64,000 nucleotides of DNA from Entonaema liquescens (Eukaryota; Ascomycota; Sordariomycetes; Xylariales; Xylariaceae): NCBI GenBank assembly GCA_902805475.1, contig CADCSX010000006.1:496001-560000 (forward strand). Direction: 5' to 3'. Under the pieces are notes generated by a model. It searched no databases and had not been told where the DNA came from. It worked only from the letters and a program-made list of their open reading frames with translations. The position numbers were made by a program, and so were the translations under genes. The number at the start of each line of letters is the position of its first letter. The stretch's first letter is position 1. Shown one piece after another: positions 51,540 to 63,156 of this stretch.

Positions 51540-52746
51540 ACGTCCAATCACGACAGCAGCCCGAGTGATTGAATCATGGGCCCACTCCACTCACCTAACT
51601 CATGTGTTTCGTTATATTACATCTTCACCATTGAAGGTGAGGCTTGGACTAACGTAGTTGTCGACATTAGCATTGGCATATTTCTAGACATTTCCTGGGT
51701 TTTTAGGATTTCTCGGCTAAAGGGATGTGGAATAGTTCTCCATCAATACCCCCTTTGAGCTTAGAAAAGTTTTCGTTTTTGCATCATCCCATTCCGATAT
51801 TTGGGAGAAGATACCTCTTAACAAGTCTATTGGTATGAGTAGAGAATAAGGGACTGGAAGGAACAAGTTTGAATTACAGCGGTGATCCATAGGCTAGATG
51901 GGGGTTTAATAGCCATTAGTTGCTAACGAATAAATGAATGAATACTCAAATTCTCTAATGAGGAATGATTAGAAACGAGTGATCATGTGGTAAAATGGTT
52001 ATGTTCTTCTACTTGAAACTAGAATTAATTATAATTTTAATGCCATCGAAAAAGTCCGGGTTGGGAGACGGCGAGACTCGCGAGTCTAGGTGACACAAAT
52101 ACGCATTGCCCAGTCTGGGATCCCGGGGAGTTTTCGACCTGCATGCACCTCGACGCATCATCACACAGCATAGACGCCTATTAACCCATAGATCACTTCG
52201 TTGGCGTAGGGAAATAAGCCCCTATCTCGTCTATGTGAGATACGATAGAGCGGGGTCAACATTTGTTTAACATGCCACGAGAGCGGCCGGACAGACAGGA
52301 ATAACAAATCTGTAAACCACACACATATATACATACCTATCAACTTGCCAACTCCCATTTTAACAGGTTTCTGTATTTGTAAAGCCACTAAATAATATTG
52401 GTTTGGAAATTGGAAGTCTCATTTCTAGCCATAGGGGCGACATGTCTAGCGCAAATCTAACTAGACAATACTGAATTCATTGACAATCCGCCCCCTTTCA
52501 TACGCAAAACGCCTTGGATATGCAATTCCTGCTCTCATGCTCGCACATAGATTCCGCCATCTCTAGGACAAGATTCGACCCGTCCTTTCTCGTCTATACG
52601 ACTGTCATGACTGAAGTGGCGCATGATAGTTCAATGATTCGTCCTCGCCTCGGATCGAATTAAACCATGAAGTTTCCATCTCGTCGATCCTGATCCATCA
52701 TCTTCTACGATAACGTGACATTTGTCCTCGCGAAAACCAAAGTCCT
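51540..52746. other. Intergenic, 1.2 kb, convergent genes
   Basis: 3' flanks of the phosphatase (plus) and the carrier (minus). The open frame at 52161-52388 lacks support. Nothing else is recognised. Confidence 0.5.
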
Positions 52747-53897
52747 TCAACCAAATGCCTTCCTCATAGCCTGGTGCGCTAACTCGACGCCCAAGAACGT
52801 CGCCGCATTCGCCGGCACGGCCCTCGCCAGCGCGGGCCCGAAACCCGGAAGAACGCCTTGACGCCGCCCCTGCCGTACAGCTCCCGGATCACCCCGCCGA
52901 TGCTCACGTTGCCCTCGGCCGTCTGCAGCCGGCTCTTGACGGTGTCGACGGGGAACACGGGGATCCACATGGCGACGCCCGCCGCCCCGCCCGCCGCCGT
53001 AATCGCCATCAGACTGAGGTCGCCGCTGGGCTGGCCGGTCGCTGGGTCGCGCGGCGTCAGCCGACGCTTGATGTATTCGTAGGCGGCGAAGTAGGCGGCG
53101 GACCCGGGGCCGTCGCGCGCGAGGGTCGCGGCGCTGCCGCGGAACACGGAGCGCACGCCGCCCTCGCGGTACAGCTGGCGGACGACGTCCACGCCGCCCT
53201 TGTACTTGGGCTCCTCGCCGGGCTTCAGGCGCTGGCCCTGGACTTGCAGGATGACCTTGACGCGCTCGAAGGGCGCGGTGATGGCCGTCATCGGGATCGC
53301 GCTGAAGAAGCCCGCCGCGCTGATCTGGCCGATGGATAGGGCGCCGGTGGGGGACGGCGGGGAGAAGGACGTTACGATTTGCTTGCCGAGGTCGTAGCCC
53401 CAGAACGATACGGCGACTGGAATGTTTCGCTTCGGTTAGTTTTGTAAGGAATGGGAGGGAAAGGAGGAGGAGGAGGACAAGAACGTACACATGGGCGTAA
53501 CACCGACCAACGGCGCGCTCACACCGGCATATAACCCCCTTCTTAGCCCGTCGCGGGCAACGCTCTTTCGCACGACATCGATGGCTGAGGAATACACGCC
53601 CTTATCCGCGGTCTGCAAGCGCACCTTGACCAGATCGAAGGGATGGCCGACTACGACGGCGCATACACCGCCGAAACCGCCAGCGGCAAAGGACCGTATC
53701 TGCGACGAGAAACTAGACGCAGCAGCTTGCGCTTCGGCTTTCAGTTCGCTCTTGAGCTCATCTTTGGTCTCGGGGATGTGAGGTAGGTGATCGGCGACTT
53801 GGGCCGGGAGAGACGAGTGCAGCTTCTCGTTGATGCCGGTGTGTTTCTCGTCCGACGACATTGTAGACAGGTTTTCCTGTAACTCGATTCGCTTCAC
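52747..53897 (-). CDS. CRC1: Mitochondrial carnitine/acylcarnitine carrier (one-base frameshift near the 3' end)
   Basis: Two exons, 53897 (or 53861)-53489 and 53416-52747. Three mitochondrial-carrier repeats are present, each with its P-x-D/E-x-x-K/R signature: HPFDLVKVRLQT, APFERVKVILQVQ and FPVDTVKSRLQT. The flanking residues VGVTPMFAVSFWGYD and AVPANAATFLGVE are those of the carnitine/acylcarnitine transporter of the inner membrane, which feeds fatty-acid and acetyl units into mitochondria. The N-terminal 60 residues are an extra hydrophilic extension. At about 52843-52852 the reading frame must move by one base after GGVKAFF to continue into the conserved C-terminus; a C run there appears one base short. 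Exon 2 is markedly GC-richer than its neighbours. The frameshift is probably an assembly error, because the sequence on both sides is perfectly conserved. Confidence 0.9.
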
Positions 53898-55320
53898 CTC
53901 GCTTTATCTTGTTTACCAAGTACCAAACCGACTTAATTTACGATTATCCCGTTCTTTCGACTAAGTCGGCGGTATCGAGGAACTAAGTTGTCCTGTTTGC
54001 GCGAATTCACGCAACTCGGTAGAACCACGATTATTATCCCTTCAAGACAACAGTTTACGATTTGCGCCCTAAGTATACACAGCTCAACACAGCGGAAGTC
54101 CGGAGACGAGATACAAATTAAAAAGCAAAAATAGTCAAACTCGAGAGTAAGTAGCTTTATCAAAAAGAAAGCAAAAAGTCGGTAATAGTAGAAAGCCGAG
54201 CAAAAAAAGACGTCAGAGATACTTCAGACTCGTGCCGAGGCAGAAGACCAAAAAGGATTCCCTTAAAGTACCGAGTACTGGTACTTTGCGCCCGCTAGAG
54301 GTACCCGCTTTCGCTAACCTTTAAGCCCTGGAGTGCTGTACAAACATGGCCTAGGTATTCCCTGCGCATACATTTATTTACTATTCGTACAACGCAGTTC
54401 GATCAGATAACTTTCTCGTCGTACATATTTCAACTGATACTACATTGAACGTATATTGTATACCTATATAATTGTAACAATAAGAACTTCTTACCTGGTA
54501 ACTTCGCAATACCTACTCGAAGAATTAAACCCTCAAGCCGAATCAAATATATCGTGCCTCGGTCAAATCGGTTTAATGGATCCAAGTGCCCTTTACGTAA
54601 AATCTCAGGTACCGAACGCGGGTCCAGAGATACCCCGCCAAAATCCGCAGGACAATTGCTTTCCAAGTAATATGTACATGTACCTGCTCAACATTTTTCA
54701 ACGATGCAGACATCTCAGTATAACACACGGATAAACACCCGTCATTCGCATCGCACATTTACCGGTCACAGCATTGCATTGAGCCCTTTACATCTGTGCT
54801 ACCAAACTCCCAGTACCTAAGGACCGTCATTTAGTTCGGCCCGCCAAAATTAGATGCCGGCAGAAGCCGTCGTTCCTGACCCGGCCGTGCTATGTTATGC
54901 ATAGTACGTATCTAGAGCGATACGTCATAATCATATGCCAAAGCGCTGTAGAAACAGAAAGTCGAACAAAATGCACGTGTAAATGGTTCACATTAAATAT
55001 AGCATGGACCTTCACTATCCAGAAATACAAAACATGCAGTGTGTAAAAATAGGTATAGAATGGGGGTATATTCCTTTCTCATTTTCCTTTAGTTTTTCCT
55101 TTTTTTTATCTTCGACTTCCCTCCCCTATCGACTTATAACTAGTCTCTCCAACCACACCCGCTCTGTCCAACAAAAGAATATCACCGATCGTCCAACGCC
55201 ACGATGCACATTTACTCCGGAGAAAAGGAACGAGCTCGCCCACACTACTCCGCACCTACCCCAGTTCATGGGTAGCTCAAGCAACACAGAACGCCCCTAG
55301 TACCAACCATTAGAGCCACC
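53898..55320. other. Intergenic, 1.42 kb
   Basis: Promoter side of the carrier gene and 3' side of the zinc transporter. Frames at 53933-54163, 54430-54758 and 54983-55300 are unsupported. A pyrimidine-rich run (TTTTCCTTTAGTTTTTCC) lies near 55080. No RNA gene was found. Confidence 0.5.
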
Positions 55321-57078
55321 TCAATACCCACCTAGTCCCTTAGATGTTAAAGCGTTGACCCGACCCATCCCACACCAACATGTTGTATCCCCCTCTCTCT
55401 CCATTTGTATTGTGAGGTCAATCCCGTGCTTGCCAAGGTAGCTCTGGACCCTATCTCGAACCTCCTCCATATCCGCACCTCTGATTGCGGCCACGTGAAT
55501 CACTCCCAGGATTCTACTTCCGGACTCGCTGCTCACACCATCATCCACCCAGAATTTTGGTACTGAGTACGAAGCAACACCCCGCTGGTTTGTGATCTCA
55601 GATAGCGTATTGCGAAGATTGTACTCGGTGTCCGCCGGAATGGTTAGTAGCAGACGCTGGGCTGATGACTTGACTAGGGGTATTGCCGTGATAAGGATCA
55701 AGTACGCAATTAAGAAGGATGCCAGCGGATCCCAACCGGACCAGGGGATGAGGTACGTCAATACTGTCGATATGATGACCGAAGCACTTCCGAGAGTGTC
55801 TGCGAGAATATGCAAATAGATTCCGTGCATGTTCTCGTTCTCGTGACCATGAGAATGAGCATGTCCATGTCCATGGCTATGGCTGTGGCCATGATCATGT
55901 TCGTGGTGCGAGTCGCAATCGTGGTCATGATCTTTGTGACTGTGGCTGTGACTATGACTATGACTATGGCCGTGAGAATGTCCGTGATCGTGGGAATGGC
56001 CATGGTCGTGACCGTGGTGATGCCCGTGAGAACCGAATGCGAATATGCCCAACAGATTTACCACCAGTCCCAAGGTACTAACAATGAAAAGCTCTCGGAG
56101 TCTCTTGGTTTCTCGACCCTCTAATAGCCTCTCAAATCCTTCGAACATGATTTCGAGGCTAATGAGTCTAGGAAATTGGTCAGTTGAAAGAATGCAATTA
56201 GACAAAGAATAAGGCCTACATTAGGAAGACACCATTCGCAAAACCACTCAGCGTTTCGATCTTTCCGAAACCGTAAGGGAATCTCTCGCTAGGCGGCCAT
56301 TTACTCATGACAGATGCAAATAGTCCTACTGCCAAAGCTACGCAGTCGAAAAACATGTGTATACTGTCACTGAGAAGCCCTAGGGAATCCGTCAGGTATC
56401 CATAGACAGCTTGAACACCCATAAACGTGAAATTAACGCTAGAAAAAATAAGGTCAGTAAAAACCAAGAATAAGTTTAATGAAGATCTTACGCCATAAAG
56501 TAGAAAATGCGACGTGAGTCCTTTTCTGTCATGATGGCGTGTATTAAGGGCCACTTCGAGGTAAAGGGGAGCAACAAAGCTGTAAATTTTGAGTAACTTG
56601 CTCCATGGCCCCCATCGTGAGAATGATCATGTATAACAGTGGCAGTGGGCGCTCTATAGCTTGGAGTCTTTGGTGCGTCTATTATATCACTCTTCTCTGA
56701 ACGAGGCAGTTCTTCGGTAGTTTGTCTTAGAGGCGATGGTCGGTTTTCTCGTCTTTGTAGTGGTACGAACGAGTTTGCTCTGTACTGTGTCGTATTCTGC
56801 CGAGCGTGTGCTTGAGTATCAGGGTCGAGATGGTCGTGGTTGTGGTCATGTTCATGGTCGTGATCGTGATCGTGATCGTGATCGTGGTCATGGTCATGAC
56901 TGTGGCTACGACTATGGTTGAAGTCGGGTCTGAGACCTTGGCCTTGAGGGTAGGCCTGCAAGGAACGGGTCGATCTCGAATGGCCGAAGGACGGTGGAGA
57001 ATGAGAGTGGGAGTGGGAGTGGGAGTGACCGTGGTTGTGTGGTAGTGGAGGCTGCGGTAGGGCGTAAGAGGATGCCAT
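55321..57078 (-). CDS. Cation diffusion facilitator zinc transporter, Msc2/ZnT5-like
   Basis: Three exons: 57078-56492, 56438-56220 and 56167-55321. An N-terminal His-rich cytosolic tail of about 200 residues carries runs of HS and HD dipeptides. The CDF core follows, with membrane segments including VNFTFMGVQAVYGYLTDS, where LLSDSIHMFFD carries the HxxxD metal-site pattern. Later come ELFIVSTLGLVVNLLGIFAF, a long His-rich loop of about 80 residues (HGHDHGHSHDHG), ILADTLGSASVIIST and a C-terminal cytosolic domain. HADTL-type sites and the large His loop are typical of Msc2/ZnT5/ZnT7 exporters that load zinc into the early secretory pathway. A start at 57090 is possible. The lack of the long N-terminal membrane region of yeast Msc2 makes ZnT7-like an alternative. 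Confidence 0.88.
56836..56890. repeat. Coding repeat for the HD dipeptide run
   Basis: GATCGT units repeat in tandem (56858-56884), flanked by GGTCAT variants. On the minus strand this encodes alternating His-Asp in the N-terminal tail of the zinc transporter. Such arrays change length easily by slippage. Confidence 0.8.
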
Positions 57079-58292
57079 GATGTCGCCCAATGGTCAACTT
57101 GGCTTGGGATATCTGTTTCCCTGACTAGTAGTGACAATGTATAGAGTCCTGAAGACTCTCTTCGATTTCCAACTCTATCGCATGTGTATAGGATTACAAC
57201 GCATAAATAACAAGAGGCGTATTAACTGTAGATCTCTAGCGAGGCACACCGGTTGAGTATCTTGGCAGTGATGATCAACAATGGTCGGTGCTGGATCGGT
57301 ATATCTGGCTGTTGGTTCGATGGGGCAATTATTGAGGCTATTCGTACGCGTCGATAGCAATTGAGACTTGGGCAAGGGGTAATTAATTTAAATATCTAGT
57401 TCAAGAGTGAGTGTGAGGGTACTACACGGTCTTAACTGACAAAGATTAAAAAGCAATCCAAAGAAAGCAAACAGATTGTGGCATCTTATTCTAATAAAAA
57501 GAGCGGAGGAGAAAAAGAGAGCGACAGCGTCGAGAAGGAGGAAAGATCTATTTTACCCCCCTGTCCCTGAATGCGGTTCCTAATTCATTCTCCTTCCGAT
57601 CTAGCGCCAGCCCGCAATCTATGATGCAGCTTGCAGTACTCCGCATTATTACTAGTACCATGTACTAATCAAATGTAGTGTTTTCGCCGAGTGGTCACTG
57701 AATGATAGGTACGTTACAGTAAGATTACTAGGCTTTTAGGACTCGGTAGGTACCCCATGTTTAAAGTTTCTGGTACCTGAGGTCCCTATCAGATATAGGT
57801 ATCGAAAGTTTATTAGTCGGACCAACCAGCACTAAGCCAACGTCTACTTTACTCGGTGCATGGTAACATCAAACATTCATCCAATAAACATCAACCTCAA
57901 AAAATACGGCATCCCAGCTACAAGTGCTGTAAGGCTCAAATCGTTATACTTGGCGACCAAGCTTTACATCGACACCACCACGTCAAAAGATCATCTCCGC
58001 CACCAATCTTGGTAATTAAGATCATAATTACCTAACCACCCTTTTGAGATGCGCTTTGCCAATGCAGTTCATCCACGCAGGGACAGTACAGGACAGGACA
58101 GGTTCCAGACGAGACTAGATGAGGACACATATTAAAGAAGCCCGTCGCCATATAGCTTTATAGCTTCAAGCTTACCTACGCTAATATCGTAGTAAGCTAT
58201 ATTCACATTTCACATTTACATACAAATATCACCCAAGCTTCGTTTCTATTATCATCTCAACGATACCCCGCCTTACTACTTACTAATTTACA
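57079..58292. promoter_or_regulatory. Divergent promoter region, zinc transporter / ALG1
   Basis: 1.2 kb between two divergent start codons. GGTACC/AGGTACC motifs near 57750-57800 and a palindromic AAGCTT area near 58165 are visible, but none is a recognised operator. Confidence 0.5.
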
Positions 58293-59781
58293 ATGGCATA
58301 CCTTGCCTTTGTATTGGCATTTACGGCGTTTGGATCGTTACTTGGCCTTGTGGCAGTCTTAACAATGTTACCTTCACGTTACGTCAAGCACTCACCTGTT
58401 TCTAAGGAGTCGGTTTCTGTTCAAATCTTAGTCCTTGGAGACATTGGTCGGAGCCCGCGTATGCAGTACCATGCTTTAAGCGTCGCTCGACATGGCGGAA
58501 GGGTTGATCTCATTGGCTACCACGGTATTTTCATTTCTCTCCTTAGATTAACGAGAAATTCATACTAAGTTATCGTCTAGAATCAACCCCTCATCCCGAT
58601 CTACTCAGTAATCCCAGAGTCAAGATCTATCCGTTAGCACCCCCACCAAGTGTGCTTAGGTCTAGTTCTATTCCATTCATTGTTTCGGGGCCTCTGAAGG
58701 TGCTATGGCAAATTTGGACTCTCATCCGAGTCCTTGGTTATCAGACATCGCCTGCAAGATGGATCATGGTCCAGGTACACTCCCTTTACTAGCTTCATTA
58801 TCATTATGAGTATGTATTCATTAACATCTAACCTAGAACCCACCATCTATTCCAACTCTAGCCATTGCCCTTCTAATTTCTGTCTTGCGCAATACACATC
58901 TTATCATTGACTGGCACAACTATGGCTGGACTATCCTCGCAGGGACCAAAGGACGAGACCACCCTTTTGTGGAGATCTCAAAAGCGTATGAGTGTGCATT
59001 GGCTCAAGCAGCACCTACCGCGAACATCACGGTAACTCATGCGATGAAGCGACAGTTGGAAAAACCACCTTATAGTGTCAAAGCGCCAACCCTTGTGCTT
59101 CACGATCGGCCAGCTTCCCTATTTCAGCCTTTAGAGTCTTTGTCGGACCGTAGGGACTTCCTCGAAAGACTACCAGAGACCAAGGACTTCGCTGCAAATA
59201 TCATATCAGGTCAGACGAGGCTCATAGTAAGCAGCACATCTTGGACGCCGGACGAAGATTTCTCCCTGTTGCTTGATGCCTTAGTTGCATATGCTGAGAA
59301 TAAATCTGCGCATCCTATTATAGCTATTATCACAGGGCGCGGACCTCAAAAGGCAGCTTACGAAGAGAAGATCCAGAACCTACAGAAGGCGGGTAGATTA
59401 CCGAACATTCGCGTACTAACTGCTTGGTTGACGATGGAGGATTATGCTAAACTCCTGAGTTGCGCCGACCTTGGAATATGCCTTCATATGTCTAGCTCTG
59501 GCGTCGATCTGCCCATGAAGGTCGTGGATATGTTTGGCTCTGGATTGCCAGTCGCTGCATACTCCGGATACGAGAGCTTTAGCGAATTAGTCAAAGAGGG
59601 TGTAAACGGATGCGGCTTCGAGACAGCAAACCAACTAGCAGCAATTCTAACACGATTATTAGGGGAAGAGGGATCAGGTGAACTCCAGACACTACGTAAA
59701 GGAGCCAAAAAAGAGAGTGAACTACGATGGGACGAGGAATGGGATCGAGTTTTAGGCCGTGTATTAGGGGTTATGGACTAA
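58293..59781 (+). CDS. ALG1: Chitobiosyldiphosphodolichol beta-mannosyltransferase
   Basis: Three exons: 58293-58524, 58581-58773 and 58837-59781. The protein (about 455 residues) begins with a membrane anchor (AYLAFVLAFTAFGSLLGLVAVL). Next is the N-terminal Rossmann half with VLVLGDIGRSPRMQYHALS-type residues and GRVDLIGY. LIIDWHNYGWTIL follows, and then the GT33 C-terminal half with LIVSSTSWTPDEDFSLLLDAL, VLTAWLTMEDYAKLLSCADLGICLH and SSGVDLPMKVVDMFGSGLPV. It adds the first mannose from GDP-mannose to GlcNAc2-PP-dolichol on the cytosolic face of the ER, in N-glycan assembly. Motifs and length match the family closely. The last two exons are in frame without any irregularity. Confidence 0.95.
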
Positions 59782-60056
59782 GGAACGACAATATTTGAGG
59801 GGAGGTCCCTTGTTACGATGACGGAAATCTATGGATTAAATTCAATACTCATCAAATAAGTAACACCCGTACGCCTTCTCGAATGCTCCGAAAGTCAGCT
59901 ATGCTAAGTGTCTACATAGACGCTATTCAACAGAAGGTGGTGCTCCTGGGATGGCATCCTAGTTTCCCCTTCGTTCGAATGACATATCTATCGGTATAGA
60001 AGTTCAATTGTTGGTATGCGATTGTCGATTTTGTTCATTTGCTTGTCATGCTCGAC

Positions 60057-60699
60057 CTATTCCTCACCCAAGCTCTCCCTGACGCACTTCCGCACCCGCT
60101 TTCTGAACTCCTTCGGACCACCTTCTCGTTCGGCGCGCAATAGTTTCGCGGCGTCCAGATTAGCGGGACTCTCGTCGTTGGGTTCGTTGAATAAGCTCAA
60201 CACGCTCAGTAGTATGGTCTCGGGGGTTTGGACTGGAGTCCAGCGCTCGGCGGCGCTCTCGTAGCCGTACTTATCTTCTTCGGGTGGGTGCAAGATGGAT
60301 ATGCAGAGCTCTCCGTTGGGGTAGATATTAGGGTGGAATGGGACCGGCTTCTGGAAGACGATCTTGGGGGCATGTGAGGATATTCAAGCGGGAAGGTCAT
60401 AAGAGCCCTGAAGTAGGCACCTATGTTCCTCTATATATTAGCTATACCGGATCTTAAGGTCTTGCCCACTAAACACTTGTAGTGTATAGGACTATAATTC
60501 AAATGACAATGGGTTAAAACTCACCACCGTAATATTTGCAGTCATCATTGATCATAAGAATAACCTCCCATTCGAAGACATTGTCTTCTTTAGCCAACCC
60601 CACTGAAATACCCGAGAGGTCGGATGACGTATGCATCTCCTTGAGCTGGCGTTGCAAGAGTCGGCCAGCTCCCGACATCTGCGCCGACGATGCTGACAT
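60057..60699 (-). CDS. Ubiquitin-conjugating enzyme E2, Ubc7/UBE2G type (one-base frameshift)
   Basis: Two exons: 60699-60525 and 60420-60057. The UBC fold is complete: LLQRQLKEMHTSSDLSGISVGL, then FEWEVILMINDD, YYGGAYFRALMTFPLEYPHMPP, HPNIYPNGELCISILHPPEEDKYGYESAAERWTPV and NEPNDESPANLDAAKLLR. The active-site Cys is in GELCISIL, and the acidic insertion after it (PPEEDKYGYESAAE) marks the UBE2G/Ubc7 group, which works in ER-associated or general protein degradation. Within exon 2 the frame must shift by one base at the G run 60366-60370 (C run on the coding strand), between MPP and KIVF. The conservation on both sides suggests a sequencing indel rather than a dead gene. Confidence 0.88.
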
Positions 60700-61826
60700 G
60701 ACGACAATTATGTGCTACGCGACGGAAGACAATGATATTAAGGAAGGGAAGATCAAAGATAAGATTATGTGTTTTGGTTTCCGTAAATCGGTGTATGTAA
60801 AGATGGGTTTAATCTACGTCGCAAGCGGATAGGCCAGGTAGATTCGAACCGCAAGTACCGCTTAGAAGTGGTTAGACGGGGGTCGGCGACGCGATTGTGT
60901 AGGCCGGTTGTGTAAAGGTAACCACCACCTATGTATGTAAGTTTGACGTTAGTTGTGTCGGAGTGGGGGTGCCGTTAATCGGGTGGGTTAACTGTTGAGG
61001 TGAAACAGACGTGAAAGTTTGAATCTACCTGTCGAATCCGAGGCGGCGAAAGTACTGGAATCGATTTGGTGGGGTAGCTTATGTACGAAAGTACATTATT
61101 AAACCTAATGTAAGGACTGCTTATATGCAGGTAAGAACGGAGGAGCACAAGGATACAATACATGTAGTATTGGATTATAGGACAATTGCCGTGTGTGCTT
61201 AGGTAGATTTGTTTGTGTGTACTTTATTGTTGGATTTACAAAGATACCTAGGAATCTCTACGTTCCATACGGCAAATATAGCAAAGACAATCAAATAGTT
61301 GTTACAGAGTAGGTATGCATAACTGCAGTTAAAGCAACATACAGGTATATATCTACGGACACAGCATTGAAAAGTTCATATTTTTGAGAAGAGGTACATA
61401 CATACGTTAGCGATAATCGAGTTCAAATTGAACCCGGCGAAATTGACTCCTGCAAGTGCGGGAGGATGCATGCAGGCTTGTACAACAGAACAGGTAGCAG
61501 CCAGTGAAGGACTTATATCTCCGTACCAGTTATATAATCCATAGTCCATTGATCTTCTTATCCTGTTTGATACTGCCCACCAGTATATATACCTGCTTAT
61601 GTAAATCACATGTATCTTAACAAAAGTGAATAGGAGCTAGATAAGTCGAGATAATTCTAACATCACTTATATAAAACAGGAAGAAAAAGGTATGGACTTG
61701 GTTAGCATATAGCTGGTAGATATATAACTCTTCTTCAGAGCTACTCTACCGCCAATGGTTCTATCTTTGATTATAGATAGAGTATTACAAACTCACCCAC
61801 TCCCAATATACATATGATCATAAGAA
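60700..61826. other. Intergenic, 1.13 kb
   Basis: Upstream of the E2 gene and downstream of SNU23. Frames at 60975-61163 and 61376-61609 have no supporting features. The stretch is rich in TATATA and AGGTA motifs, as expected of fungal spacers. Confidence 0.5.
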
Positions 61827-62687
61827 TCAAACCAATATACCGCCCACATACGCCCGGCAATTATAAACCAAACCAAACTCCGGATCGAATGCATTTTTAA
61901 CGCCAGCTTTTTCCTTATATCCCGCTTGATACGAATATAATTTCTCAAAAGCACCCCGTAATTTCAATACGTGGCTACTTCTTTTAGACGTTCCAAACCC
62001 AGTAATCCCCATTGCAGCCATCATATCATCCTCGTCATGCTCGCCTTCGATCCGTACGTCATCGCCATACTCCGTCTTAATCTTCACCTGCGCATCCTTC
62101 TCCGCCTTCTTCCTCGCCAGCTCCTCCTGCCTCTTAACCCGTCTCGCCTCTCTCTCCTTCGCCGCCTCCTCCTCGCGCATCTCCAAGCGTTCCTTTAGCG
62201 TCGTAGCGCTGGCCTTCTTCTGCTCTTGTAGCCGCTCCCACACCTCCGTGATCCGCTGGTGGACTTCCTCCGCGCTCGCCTTCTTGACCTCGCCCGTCTC
62301 CCCGATGTTCCGCAGATGCTGCATGCTGTTCACGTGCTCCACCCATTGCATATTGTCCTTGAACGTCAGATCGCACGCGCTGCAGTAGAATCCGGCGCCG
62401 CGCCCCCTTTTCCCCTGGCCGGCGCCCGCCGGTATCAGCATCGTCTTGCCGACGTTGGCCTCTAGATCAATGACATCGCGGCGCGCCCGCGTGAGCGTCT
62501 CGTCGCCCGTGAGAGGTTTGTAGTACTTCTTCCCTGCTAGCTTGGCCTCGTATCGGGCTTTCGCTTCCTCCTTCTCGGTCGCTTCTCGCTCCTTGGCTTT
62601 CTGCGCGTACTCGTCGAGGTCGTAGTTCCGCCGGAAAGACGTGTCGTCGGCTGGCGTGCCGTACGCCGAACCCTTTTTGTCGGCCAT
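61827..62687 (-). CDS. SNU23: U4/U6.U5 tri-snRNP zinc-finger protein (ZMAT2/Snu23)
   Basis: The frame of 286 codons starts at 62687. Residues 1-80 contain FRRNYDLDEYAQKAKEREATEKEE and KKYYKPLTGDETLTRARRDVIDLE, the hallmark of this family. Then comes the C2H2-like finger FYCSACDLTFKDNMQWVEHVNSMQHLRNIG and a long basic/acidic coiled region. The protein belongs to the spliceosome B complex. Relatives end shortly after a GFG motif; here GITGFGTSKR is followed by about 50 unrelated residues. One extra A in the run complementary to 61982-61985 would produce a stop right there, so the last 50 residues are probably an artefact and the natural end lies near 61975. The coding region is strongly GC-rich in its middle. 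Confidence 0.92.
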   Translation of the reverse strand: MADKKGSAYGTPADDTSFRRNYDLDEYAQKAKEREATEKEEAKARYEAKLAGKKYYKPLTGDETLTRARRDVIDLEANVGKTMLIPAGAGQGKRGRGAGFYCSACDLTFKDNMQWVEHVNSMQHLRNIGETGEVKKASAEEVHQRITEVWERLQEQKKASATTLKERLEMREEEAAKEREARRVKRQEELARKKAEKDAQVKIKTEYGDDVRIEGEHDEDDMMAAMGITGFGTSKRSSHVLKLRGAFEKLYSYQAGYKEKAGVKNAFDPEFGLVYNCRAYVGGILV

Positions 62688-63156
62688 GTTGATGACGTTT
62701 CAGAGGCGTACGTTTGACTGGATTTGGAGTGTTATATCGTGGAAATTAGGACTTGAGTATTGGCGTGAAGGAGACGCTGAATAGTAGAGTTGACGTTGTA
62801 TGTGTTGGAGCTTGAATTGCGACTGACGCGATAAAGTTATCCGGCATTTTGATAGAAGTAGATAAGACAGGGGATGGCATTCTATTAGTGGGTACCCGGA
62901 TAGGTACCCACACTTAGTGTCTTTACTGGTACATCTAGCACATCTAGCACGAAGAAGGACCCCTAACTGCGGTTTAGAGAAAATATGCTTAACGGATTAC
63001 CCCTCCATTTATGCCAATAAGCATCTTAAGTAAAACTTCCTCCCCCACTCCATCTCAGACTTTCTCAGACTTCTTATACAAGATCCCGTCTACCAAGTCT
63101 TCTTCATAAGAACAGGTAACTTGATAGAAGATTGAAATTGGCTTTTTTACGTTAAA
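62688..63156. promoter_or_regulatory. Divergent promoter region, SNU23 / DPH5
   Basis: 469 bp between two housekeeping genes. It contains a perfect inverted repeat, GTGGGTACC..GGTACCCAC, at 62888-62911 with a 6-nt spacer, and a tandem CACATCTAG duplication at about 62930-62949. Either could bind a dimeric regulator; neither is a known site. Confidence 0.5.
62888..62911. repeat. Perfect 9-bp-arm inverted repeat
   Basis: GTGGGTACC and GGTACCCAC are separated by CGGATA, in the middle of the divergent promoter. It has the shape of a dimer-binding site, but GGTACC-rich palindromes are also frequent in intergenic DNA of this window. Confidence 0.75.

Noticed and set aside
54983..55300. A 105-codon frame upstream of the carrier and next to the zinc transporter 3' end.
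   Set aside because: Low-complexity Phe/Ser run and no domain; overlaps a pyrimidine-rich spacer.
55810..57045. Long plus-strand frames rich in Met/Val opposite the zinc transporter.
   Set aside because: They are shadows of the His-rich repeats on the minus strand, where real splice sites and conserved motifs occur.
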